From: Streptomyces pristinaespiralis
Lineage (GTDB): Bacteria; Actinomycetota; Actinomycetes; Streptomycetales; Streptomycetaceae
DNA: 64,000 bases
Direction: 5' to 3'
Assembly: GCF_001278075.1 (NCBI RefSeq)
Contig: NZ_CP011340.1
Span: 6,693,501 to 6,757,500 of the forward strand
The position numbers were made by a program, and so were the translations under genes. Each line of letters opens with the position of its first letter. Within the stretch, counting starts at the first letter, position 1. Shown here piece after piece: positions 33,773 to 42,204 of the stretch. The notes below the pieces were generated by a model. That model was not told the origin of the DNA. It did not search any database and was given only the letters and a program-made list of their open reading frames with translations.

Positions 33773-35962
33773 ATGACAGGACCCCCTTTGGTCCCCTTCC
33801 AGCAGATCGTCGTGAAGGTCCACAGCAGGTGCGATCTTGCCTGCGACCATTGCTACATCTATGAACACGCTGATCAGAGCTGGCGTACCCGCCCGAAGGC
33901 AATCTCTGACGAAGCGATTTCCTGGACAGCTCTGCGACTGGCCGAGCATGCCAAGAGCCATGCCCTGCCCTCCGTGTCAGTGATCCTGCACGGAGGGGAG
34001 CCTCTGCTGGCAGGCCCCGAGCGTCTGCGCCGCGTCTGCGAGGAGTTCACCGCAGCACTTGAACCGGTCGCCGCACTCGACTTGAGGATCCACACCAACG
34101 GAATTCGGCTGAACGACCGTTTTCTCGACCTGTTCGACGAATTCGACGTCCGGGTCGGCATCTCCCTCGACGGGGACCGCAGCGCCAACGACCGCCACCG
34201 CCGTTACGCGGACGGCCGCACCAGCCACCCGCTCGTCCTGCGGGCCGTGGACCTCCTTCGCCAGGAGCGCTACCGCCACCTCTACCTGGGCCTGCTGTGC
34301 ACCATCGACGTCGCCAACGACCCGGTCGCCGTGTACGACGCCCTCGCCGAGCTCGAACCGCCCCGCATCGACTTCCTGCTGCCCCACGCCACCTGGGACG
34401 ACCCGCCGGCCAGGCCGGACGGATCACCCACCGCATACGCCGAGTGGATCCTCGAGATCTTCGACCGCTGGGACGCCCGCGGCAGGCCCGTGCCGGTGCG
34501 GCTCTTCGACTCGGTGTTCTCCACCCTGGCTGGCGGCCCCAGCCTCACCGAATCCCTCGGCCTCGCCCCCTCCGACCTCGTCGTCGTCGAGACCGACGGC
34601 ACCCTGGAACAGGTCGACTCCCTGAAGAGCGCCTACGAGGGCGCGGCCGCCACCGGGTTCGACGTCTTCCGGCACCGCTTCGACGACGTCGCCTCCCACC
34701 CGGGCGTCCGGGCACGCCAACTCGGCCTGGCCGGCGTGAGCCGGACGTGCCGTCAGTGCCCGGTCGTCCGCTCCTGCGGCGGCGGCCTCTACACGCACCG
34801 CTACGCCACCGGCTCGGGCTTCGACAACACCTCCGTGTACTGCAACGACCTCAAGGCGCTCGTCCGCGGCATCGAGGAGCGCACCGCGCCGTCCTCCGCC
34901 TCCCCGGCCGTCAGCGACCCGGAGGCACTGCAGATCCTCCAGCAGGACCTGACCCGCTACACCCTCGCCCGGCTCAACGAGGAGCTCGGCGGCCGCGGCG
35001 GCGAGCGGTGGTCGGCCGCCTGGGAGCTCGCGTCGGCGATCGAGGAGACATCGCTCGGACTCGACGAGATCTACGCCCACCCCTACACCCGCACCTGGCT
35101 CCACACCTGCCTCGACGCCCTGCGCGAGCAGCGCCCCGACGCGGTCGAACTCGCCCTGCGCCTGGAGGCCTACGTGGCCGCCGCGGCCGTACGGAGCCGG
35201 CTCGGCGTCCCCGTACGGGTGGGCTGCCCCACCGGCACGCTCGTCCTGCCCACCCTCGGCGAGCTCCGGCTGACCGACGACGGCGGGCCGTGCGAGGCCG
35301 AGGTCGGCGGCGGGCCCGACGAGGTGCTCGTGACCGTGCCGGGGGGCGCGACCTTACGCGTACGCCCCGGCGAGGCCGGGCCCGGCTGGCGGACCCCGCG
35401 GCGGCCCGGACTCCAAGGCTGGCCGGGGCTCGTGCTGGAGGACGTCGACCCGTTCCGGGACTGCTTCGACGAAACGGTGGGTGCCGCGGGGGACACGGAA
35501 GCGCTCTCCCGGGCATGGGCACTGTTGCGGGACGCCGCGCCGGAGCAGGCGGCCGAGATCGCGTCCTCCCTCACCACCCTGACACCGCTGCGGAGCGGCG
35601 GTCCCTCGGTCGGACGACACGCCTACGGCGCGCTGGGCATCAGCCTCGACGGAAGTCCCGAAGAACTGGCGGCCGCACTGCTGCGGGGCTTCTCCCGGGC
35701 CAAACTGCGCGCGATCGGGGAAGTGGCCGACCTCCTGGCCGAGGACGGCGCCTGGCTGCACCCCGCCCCCTGGCAGGACGAGCCGCTGCCCGCCTCGCGG
35801 TTGCTGGCCGGTGCGTACGAACGCGTCATGCTCGCGCCCCTCGACCCGGCAGCCGCCGCCCACGCCGTCCTCGCCCTCAAGGCCCTGCGCGACGCACCGG
35901 AACCGACCGTCAGCGGCAAGCGCCTCATCGCCGCCCTGCACACGGAGGCAGCCCGTGACTGA
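33773..35962 (+). CDS. fxsB: FxsB radical SAM/SPASM maturase with degenerate beta-hydroxylase-like extension
   Basis: A 729-residue protein. The radical SAM cluster motif is C20-x3-C24-x2-C27 (CDLACDHCYIY). ILHGGEP follows near residue 66. The SPASM region holds C326, C329, C335 and C357 for auxiliary clusters. It should form the cyclophane on FxsA. From about residue 370 a second domain resembles alpha-ketoglutarate HExxH-type peptide beta-hydroxylases, but where that family has HEFQHxKL this protein has R638-GFSRAKL645, so both metal histidines are lost; it matches the described FxsBH form with an inactivated extension. Leu528 is a TTA codon. The stop overlaps the next gene by 8 bp. Confidence 0.92.
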   Translation: MTGPPLVPFQQIVVKVHSRCDLACDHCYIYEHADQSWRTRPKAISDEAISWTALRLAEHAKSHALPSVSVILHGGEPLLAGPERLRRVCEEFTAALEPVAALDLRIHTNGIRLNDRFLDLFDEFDVRVGISLDGDRSANDRHRRYADGRTSHPLVLRAVDLLRQERYRHLYLGLLCTIDVANDPVAVYDALAELEPPRIDFLLPHATWDDPPARPDGSPTAYAEWILEIFDRWDARGRPVPVRLFDSVFSTLAGGPSLTESLGLAPSDLVVVETDGTLEQVDSLKSAYEGAAATGFDVFRHRFDDVASHPGVRARQLGLAGVSRTCRQCPVVRSCGGGLYTHRYATGSGFDNTSVYCNDLKALVRGIEERTAPSSASPAVSDPEALQILQQDLTRYTLARLNEELGGRGGERWSAAWELASAIEETSLGLDEIYAHPYTRTWLHTCLDALREQRPDAVELALRLEAYVAAAAVRSRLGVPVRVGCPTGTLVLPTLGELRLTDDGGPCEAEVGGGPDEVLVTVPGGATLRVRPGEAGPGWRTPRRPGLQGWPGLVLEDVDPFRDCFDETVGAAGDTEALSRAWALLRDAAPEQAAEIASSLTTLTPLRSGGPSVGRHAYGALGISLDGSPEELAAALLRGFSRAKLRAIGEVADLLAEDGAWLHPAPWQDEPLPASRLLAGAYERVMLAPLDPAAAAHAVLALKALRDAPEPTVSGKRLIAALHTEAARD

Positions 35963-36728
35963 CCGGTCAGGCGACCGCGAACCGTTACCGGCGCTGCGCG
36001 CCCTCGGCGTGCGCCCCGGCATGACCCTCCTCGTCCACGCCTCCCTGCACGCCACCGGGCTCGGCGCCCGCCGGCTGCGGGACGCGCTGCTCGAGGCCCT
36101 CGGTCCCGAGGGGACCCTCGTGGTCCCGGCGTTCACGGCGGAGAACTCGGACACCTCGTCCGCGTATCTCGCCCGGGTGCGCGGCATGACACCCGAGCAG
36201 GCGGCAGCCTTCCGGGCGGACATGCCGGCCTTCGACCCGGCGACCACACCCGCTCAGGGAATGGGCCGGCTGGCCGAATCCGTACGGACCGCCCCCGGCG
36301 CGGTGCGCAGCGCCCACCCGCAGACGTCGTTCGCGGCGCTCGGCCGGCGGGCCGCGGAACTCCTCGCCGAGCACCCGCTGGACTGCCATCTCGGAGAGCG
36401 CTCACCGCTCGGCGCCCTCCACCGCGCCGGAGCGCACGTACTGATGATCAATGTGGGCTTCGCCAAATGCACCGCGTTCCATCTCGCCGAGTACCACGTC
36501 GGATCGCCGCTGCGCACCTACCGTTGTGTGGTGCGGCGGCCGGACGGCGGCGCCGGATGGACCGAGTACACCGATGTGGTGCTGGACGACAGTGATTTCG
36601 AGGCGATCGGTGCCGCCTTCTCATGGGGAGTGGAACGAAGCGGACAACTCGGCGGAAGAACCGCAAGGCTGTTCTCTCTCAGGGACGCGGTCGACCACGC
36701 GAGGGGTTGGATGACCGAAAAGCGGTGA
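35955..36728 (+). CDS. AAC(3)-family N-acetyltransferase in the fxs operon
   Basis: A 257-residue aminoglycoside 3-N-acetyltransferase (antibiotic_NAT fold). Seen: LRALGVRPGMTLLVHASLHA (acetyl-CoA side), VVPAFTAENSDTS, SAHPQTSFAALG and the catalytic-region block NVGFAKCTAFHLAEYHVGS. GGAGG lies 6 bp before GTG 35955, which overlaps fxsB. Leu11 is a TTA codon. True AAC(3) enzymes acetylate 2-deoxystreptamine aminoglycosides; here the operon position suggests a possible role on the Fxs product or in self-protection. Which applies cannot be read from sequence. Confidence 0.87.
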   Translation: MTDRSGDREPLPALRALGVRPGMTLLVHASLHATGLGARRLRDALLEALGPEGTLVVPAFTAENSDTSSAYLARVRGMTPEQAAAFRADMPAFDPATTPAQGMGRLAESVRTAPGAVRSAHPQTSFAALGRRAAELLAEHPLDCHLGERSPLGALHRAGAHVLMINVGFAKCTAFHLAEYHVGSPLRTYRCVVRRPDGGAGWTEYTDVVLDDSDFEAIGAAFSWGVERSGQLGGRTARLFSLRDAVDHARGWMTEKR

Positions 36729-36843
36729 TGATTGACCGAACGGCAAGGGGATGGAGCGTGACTCGCTCCGGAATGATTACGTCGCTCGCGTCCTTCATCG
36801 AAGGCGGGTGTCGGGCCGGGTGTTCACGCAGGACGGGGGTCGT

Positions 36844-38178
36844 GTGTCGGATTCAGCGCAGCGGGCGGCGGACCATCGGCCGTACTTCTTCTTGAGCTAC
36901 GCGCACACACCGCGGTACGGGGCCGGCGGCCCCGACCCCGACATGTGGGTCGAGCGGCTTTTCCGCGACCTGTGCGGCCATGTGATGGCCATGACCGATC
37001 TGCCGGCCGGCGCACCCGCCGGCTTCATGGACCGGGAGATACGTTCGGGGGAGGGCTGGTCGGAGCGGCTGGGCGAAGTGCTGGCCAGCTGCCGGGTGTT
37101 CGTCCCGCTCTTCTCCCCCCGCTACTTCGCCAGCGAGATGTGCGGCAAGGAGTGGTACGCCTTCGCCCAGCGGGCCATCTACCACCACGCGAAGAGCAAC
37201 CGCCCGGCGGAGGCGATCGTCCCGGCGTTATGGGTGCCGATGCCGCCCGAGCAACTGCCCGGCCCCGCCGAGCGACTGCAGTTCAACCACCGCGCCTTCG
37301 GCGACCGGTACGTGACCGACGGCCTCTACGGCCTGATCAAGCTCCGGATATTCGCGGAGGAGTACGAGGCGGCCGTCTACGAACTGGCGAAACGGATCGT
37401 CAGCGTCGCCGACACCATACGGCTCGCCCCCGGCAGCCCCGTCGAATTCCGTCAGGCGCCCAGCGCGTTCGGCAGACCCAGCGTCGGCCCGCGGCCCATG
37501 CACGTCACCGTCGCCGCCCCCACGAGCCACGACCTGCCGCCCGGCCGCTCGGCCGACTACTACGGCAAGCAGTCGCAGGACTGGAACCCGTACCACCCCG
37601 ACTCCGCCCGCCCGTTGGCGTACGTCGCACAGGATCTGGTGCGCTCCCTCAACTACCAGCCGACCGTCTCCTCCTTCGACCACGAGCCGCTGCCCGCGGC
37701 GGGCCAGCCGCCGACCCGGCCCGAGATCCTGCTCATCGACCGCTGGGCCCTCGAGAACGAGGAACGGCGGCGCAAACTCGCCGCCTTCGACGCGCATCCG
37801 CACCCGTGGGTCAGCGTCGTCGTCCCCTGGAACCGCGACGACCCGGACAGCCGCGGCGCGGAGGCCGAACTGATCGAGAAACTGGAGCGCACCATGCCGC
37901 ACCAGATGAGCCACGGCCGCGCGGCCTGCCAGGCGGCGGCCAAGGGCGTCTACAGCATGGAGGCCTTCGGGCACCTGCTGCCACAGGTCGCGGAGGCGGC
38001 CGCCCAGGAGTACCTGCGCCACGCGGAGGTCTTCCCGCCGGCCCCGCCGGGCGGCGGCAGTCACAGCGAACGGCCCCGGCTGCGCGGCCCGATGGCCGGG
38101 TACAGCACCACCCACTACGTCCCGAACATGCGTGACATCGCCCCTGATGCGGAGGACACGGATGACAGCCAGTCGTGA
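36844..38178 (+). CDS. fxsC: FxsC, TIR-like protein of the FxSxx-COOH system
   Basis: A 444-residue protein. The N-terminal TIR-like domain opens with PYFFLSYAHTPRYGAGGPDP and includes MDREIRSGEGWSERLGEVLA and RVFVPLFSPRYFASEMCGKE, the FxsC-family pattern. A second alpha/beta part after residue ~240 has ILLIDRWALENEERRRKLAA and WVSVVVPWNRDDPD. Whether it cleaves NAD like other TIR enzymes is unknown. GTG 36844 follows AGGACGGGGG; about 115 bp separate it from the acetyltransferase. Leu129 is a TTA codon. Its end overlaps fxsT by 17 bp. Confidence 0.88.
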   Translation: MSDSAQRAADHRPYFFLSYAHTPRYGAGGPDPDMWVERLFRDLCGHVMAMTDLPAGAPAGFMDREIRSGEGWSERLGEVLASCRVFVPLFSPRYFASEMCGKEWYAFAQRAIYHHAKSNRPAEAIVPALWVPMPPEQLPGPAERLQFNHRAFGDRYVTDGLYGLIKLRIFAEEYEAAVYELAKRIVSVADTIRLAPGSPVEFRQAPSAFGRPSVGPRPMHVTVAAPTSHDLPPGRSADYYGKQSQDWNPYHPDSARPLAYVAQDLVRSLNYQPTVSSFDHEPLPAAGQPPTRPEILLIDRWALENEERRRKLAAFDAHPHPWVSVVVPWNRDDPDSRGAEAELIEKLERTMPHQMSHGRAACQAAAKGVYSMEAFGHLLPQVAEAAAQEYLRHAEVFPPAPPGGGSHSERPRLRGPMAGYSTTHYVPNMRDIAPDAEDTDDSQS

Positions 38179-41100
38179 CGGGCGCATCGTCACCTTCTAC
38201 TCGTACAAGGGAGGTACCGGACGCACGATGGCCATGGCCAACGTGGCCTGGATCCTCGCCGCGAACGGTAAGCGGGTGCTGGCCGTCGACTGGGACCTGG
38301 AAGCACCCGGCCTGCACCGCTTCTTCCACCCGTTCCTGGACCCCTCCACACTCGGTGCCACCACCGGCGTCATCGACCTGATCACCGAGTACGCCTGGGC
38401 CGCGACCAACCCCGAGCCGCGCCGCGTCGACTGGCACCTGGACTACGCGCGCATCCAGCCGCACGCCGTCTCCCTCACCCCCGAGAGCCTCGGCTGGGAG
38501 TTCCCCGAGGGCGGCACGCTCGACTTCGTCTCCGCGGGCAAGCAGAACCGCGAGTACTCCGCGACCGTGTCGACCTTCGACTGGGACAACTTCTACGACC
38601 GGCTCGGCGGCGGGCACTTCTTCGACGCGCTGCGCGACGACATGAAGGCCAACTACGACTACGTCCTCATCGACAGCCGCACCGGCCTCAGCGACATCGC
38701 CGACATCTGCACCGTCCACCTGCCCGACGTCCTCGTCGACTGCTTCACGCTCAGCGACCAGTCCATCGACGGCGCCGCCGCGGTCGCCCGGCAGATCGAC
38801 GAGCGGTACGGCGGCCGGGGCATCCGGATCTTCCCCGTCCCCATGCGCATCGACGAGGGGGAGAAGGAGAAGGCGGACGCCGGACGTGCCCTCGCGCGCC
38901 TCAAGTTCGACCGCTTCCCCACCGGCCTGACCGGCGAGGAGGCGACCGCCTACTGGGGCGCGGTGGAGATCCCCTACCGGCCCTACTACGCCTACGAGGA
39001 GACGCTCGCGACCTTCGGCGACGAGTCCGGGCTCACCAGCTCGCTGCTCTCCGCCTTCGAACGCCTCACCGCCGTCGTCACCGACCAGCAGGTCACCGCG
39101 ATGCCGCCGGTCAACGAGGACGTCCGGCTGCGCATCAGGGACGCCTTCACCCGCCGCCGCCCCGCACTGCCCGCCGACCTGTTCCTCAGCTACGTCGCAG
39201 AGAACCGCATGTGGGCCGACTGGGTCGAGTACGTGCTCAGCAGAGCCGGCTTCCGGGTCGTGCCGCGCGACGTGTCGGCGGAACACGATCCCGTGGAGGT
39301 CGACGCGGCCGCCGCGGAGAACGCCGCACGCACGGTCGTGCTGCTGTCCAGCGCCTACCTCAAGTCGGCCCGGGCCGTGGAGGTCTTCCAGCGCGCGGCC
39401 GCGGAGGACCCGAGCGGCGGCCGACGGCACCTGCTCCCGATCCGGGTCGGCGACGTCCGTCTCACCACCCCCTACATCGACCGCAATCCGGTCGACCTGT
39501 TCCGGCTCGACGAGGTGCACGCGACCGGCGCCCTGCTGCGGGCGCTCGACCGTCCCGTGCAGCTTCCCGATCCGTCGTCGCCCGGACCGAGGTTCCCCGG
39601 AACGGTGCCCAAGATCTGGAACGCGCCGCCCCGCAACCCCGGCTTCACCGGCCGCTCCGTCGTCCTGGAGCGGATGCGTGACCAGCTCGGCGGCGGCATG
39701 GCGGTGGCCGCGGTCCTGCCGCAGCCCCAGACGCTCTACGGCCTCGGCGGCGTCGGCAAGACCCAGGTGGCCCTCGAGTACGTGCACCGGTTCATGGCCG
39801 ACTACGACCTGGTCTGGTGGATCTCCTCCGAACAGCCCGACGACGTCGTCGCCGGCCTCGCGGAACTCGCCGTCCGGCTCGGCGCGCAGGGCGGGGAGGA
39901 CATGGCCGCAGCTTCCCAGGAGGCCATCGACCTGCTGCGGCGCGGAGTGCCGTCGTCACGGTGGCTGCTGGTCTTCGACAACGCCGACGACCCCGAGCAG
40001 CTCAAGCGCTTCTTCCCCGCCGGCGGCCCCGGGCACGTCCTCGTCACCTCCAGGAACCAGACCTGGTCGCAGTACGGCGACGCGCTGCCCGTCGACGTCT
40101 TCCTGCGCGAGGAGTCCATCGAGCACATACAGCGGCGTGCCCGCGGGCTGAGTGCCGAGGACGCCGACCAGGTCGCCACGGCCGTGGGCGACCTGCCCCT
40201 CGCCGTCGAGCAGGCCGCGGCCTGGATAGCGGAGACCGCCACACCGGTCGCCTCCTACCTGGAGCAGCTGCGCGAGCAGGCCGCCAGCGTGCTGGCGCTC
40301 AACCAGCCCGCCGGATACCCGGAGCCGGTCGCCGCGACCTGGAACGTGTCCATCGAGCGGCTGAAAGAGCGCTCTCCCGCGGCCGTCCGCCTCCTGCAGC
40401 TCTGCGCCTTCTTCGCACCCGAGCCGATCTCCGCGAACCTCCTCTACAGCAAGGAGATGATCGACGCCCTCAAGCCGTACGACGCCTCCCTCCAGGAGAA
40501 GCTGGTGCTGGGCCGGGTCATCCGGGAGATCGGCCGGTTCGCCCTCGCCAAGGTCGACCAGGTCTCCAACTCGATCCAGGTGCACCGGCTGGTGCAGGCC
40601 GTCATCAGGGCGCAGCTGAGCGAGGAGGAGCAGATGGACGCGCGCCACGCCGTCCACCGCATCCTCGCGGGCGCCAGGCCCGACGACGACGAACCGATCG
40701 ACAACCCGGAGACCTGGCCGCGGTTCAACACCATCTGGCCGCACCTCGGCCCGTCGGAGGCCAGGTACTGCAAGGAGCCGGAGACCCGCAGGCTGCTGAT
40801 CGACCGGGTGCGCTACCTGTGGAAGCGCGGCGACTGGAAGACCGCCCACGCCCTCGCGAGCGATCTGCGCGAGGCGTGGAAGGAGATGCTCGGCAACGAC
40901 GACCTCCAGTACCTGTACCTGCGCTTCCACCTCTCCAACATCCTGCGTTCCCAGGGCCGTTACGTGGAGGCCAAGGACCTCGACGAGGTGACGCTCGAGC
41001 GGCAGCGCGTGGTACTCGGCGCCTCCCATCCGCACACGTACATGACCACCAGCGGTCTGGCGATGGACCTCGGCACGCTCGGCGAGTACGGCAGGGCGAT

Positions 41101-42103
41101 GGAGCTGGCGACCGAGGCGCACGAAGGGTTCAGCCAGATCTTCCACGAGTCCCACCCGCGCACGCTCGCCGCCGCCAACAACCTGGCGCTGAACCTGCGG
41201 ATGGTGGGGCAGTACGCGCGGGCCCGCGAGATCGACCAGGAGGTCTTCGACCGGCGCACGGAGGTGCTCGGCCCGGAGCACCCGTACACGCTCTCCTCGG
41301 CGATGAACCTCGCCCGCGACCTCAGGGAGGTCGGGCGGTACGAGGACTCCGTGTCCGTGCTCAGCCGCACCTACGAGGTCTACAAGGAGCAGCTCGGGCG
41401 GGCGTTCCCCGGCACGCTGGCCGCGGGCAAGAGCCTCGCGGTGTCGCTGCGCAGGGCGGGCCGGCTGGAGGACGCGCGGCGGCTGACGACGGCGACCCGC
41501 AACCGCTACCGCGCCAAGTACACCTCGGCCAACCCCGACTCGCTGGCCTGCGACCTCAACCTGGCGGCGGACCTGTTCGCCGCCGGCGAGCCCGTCGCCG
41601 CCCGGGACCTCGCCCAGGAGGTCGTCGACCAGTACCGGCAGGTCCCCGGTGAGCGGCACCCGTACACCCTGGCCGCGATCAACAACCTCGGGATCTACGA
41701 GTGGGGCTGCGGCACTCCGGAGATCGCGGAACGGCTGCTGCGGGACGTGGTCGCGGCGATGCGGGAGGTGCTGGGGGAGGACCATCCGCACGCCCTCTAC
41801 AGCACGATCAACCTCGCCAACGCCCTCGCGGACCTGGGCCTCTGCGAGGATGCGCTGGCGATCGAGCGGCGGACCGTGGACCGGCTGCGCGAGGTGCTCG
41901 GAGCGCACCACCCGGAGGTGCTCGGCATCGCCTCCAACATGTCGGTCACGCTCGGACTGCTGGGGCGCAAGGACGAGGCGGCCCAGATGCGGACGGAGAC
42001 GGTCGAGGAGCTGCAGCGGCTGCTGGGCGAGGAGCACGCGCTCACCCGCATCGCCAAGGACGAACGCCGCGTCTACCGCGACCTGGAGCCGCTGGCGGTC
42101 TGA
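38162..42103 (+). CDS. fxsT: FxsT: ParA-like/TIR/NB-ARC/TPR protein of the FxSxx-COOH system
   Basis: A 1313-residue multidomain protein. Residues ~8-320 are ParA/MinD-like with the deviant P-loop K16-GGTGRT (Arg21 in place of Lys). Residues ~338-470 are TIR-like (ADLFLSYVAENRMWADWVEY). Residues ~500-780 form an NB-ARC/STAND ATPase with P-loop GLGGVGKT (Lys533) and Walker B WLLVFDNADD near residue 607. Residues ~885-1313 are TPR repeats of about 42 residues (LGPEHPYTLSSAMNLARDLR, LGEDHPHALYSTINLANALA). GGAGG precedes ATG 38162. This is the architecture of immune STAND sensors; here it is the last gene of the fxs operon. Confidence 0.9.
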   Translation: MTASRDGRIVTFYSYKGGTGRTMAMANVAWILAANGKRVLAVDWDLEAPGLHRFFHPFLDPSTLGATTGVIDLITEYAWAATNPEPRRVDWHLDYARIQPHAVSLTPESLGWEFPEGGTLDFVSAGKQNREYSATVSTFDWDNFYDRLGGGHFFDALRDDMKANYDYVLIDSRTGLSDIADICTVHLPDVLVDCFTLSDQSIDGAAAVARQIDERYGGRGIRIFPVPMRIDEGEKEKADAGRALARLKFDRFPTGLTGEEATAYWGAVEIPYRPYYAYEETLATFGDESGLTSSLLSAFERLTAVVTDQQVTAMPPVNEDVRLRIRDAFTRRRPALPADLFLSYVAENRMWADWVEYVLSRAGFRVVPRDVSAEHDPVEVDAAAAENAARTVVLLSSAYLKSARAVEVFQRAAAEDPSGGRRHLLPIRVGDVRLTTPYIDRNPVDLFRLDEVHATGALLRALDRPVQLPDPSSPGPRFPGTVPKIWNAPPRNPGFTGRSVVLERMRDQLGGGMAVAAVLPQPQTLYGLGGVGKTQVALEYVHRFMADYDLVWWISSEQPDDVVAGLAELAVRLGAQGGEDMAAASQEAIDLLRRGVPSSRWLLVFDNADDPEQLKRFFPAGGPGHVLVTSRNQTWSQYGDALPVDVFLREESIEHIQRRARGLSAEDADQVATAVGDLPLAVEQAAAWIAETATPVASYLEQLREQAASVLALNQPAGYPEPVAATWNVSIERLKERSPAAVRLLQLCAFFAPEPISANLLYSKEMIDALKPYDASLQEKLVLGRVIREIGRFALAKVDQVSNSIQVHRLVQAVIRAQLSEEEQMDARHAVHRILAGARPDDDEPIDNPETWPRFNTIWPHLGPSEARYCKEPETRRLLIDRVRYLWKRGDWKTAHALASDLREAWKEMLGNDDLQYLYLRFHLSNILRSQGRYVEAKDLDEVTLERQRVVLGASHPHTYMTTSGLAMDLGTLGEYGRAMELATEAHEGFSQIFHESHPRTLAAANNLALNLRMVGQYARAREIDQEVFDRRTEVLGPEHPYTLSSAMNLARDLREVGRYEDSVSVLSRTYEVYKEQLGRAFPGTLAAGKSLAVSLRRAGRLEDARRLTTATRNRYRAKYTSANPDSLACDLNLAADLFAAGEPVAARDLAQEVVDQYRQVPGERHPYTLAAINNLGIYEWGCGTPEIAERLLRDVVAAMREVLGEDHPHALYSTINLANALADLGLCEDALAIERRTVDRLREVLGAHHPEVLGIASNMSVTLGLLGRKDEAAQMRTETVEELQRLLGEEHALTRIAKDERRVYRDLEPLAV

Positions 42104-42204
42104 CGGCTGTGTGACGGTGCGGGCCGCGCCGTGCCCGGAGGCGCGGCGCGGCCCGTACGGTCCTCCGGCGGCGCGGCGGCCCGCTCGCCGGCCGGTGGAC
42201 GCGG

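Noticed and set aside
40958..40963. A possible TTA codon in fxsT (CGTTACGTG)
   Set aside because: The frame reads CGT TAC GTG (Arg-Tyr-Val), so it is not a TTA codon. Similar GTTAC strings in rluB, sepF, the LPMO gene and the glycosyltransferase were out of frame too.
31900..42110. Attachment sites or an integrase marking the accessory region as a mobile island
   Set aside because: I saw no tRNA gene, integrase, transposase or matching direct repeats at the edges; only codon use and gene content suggest transfer.
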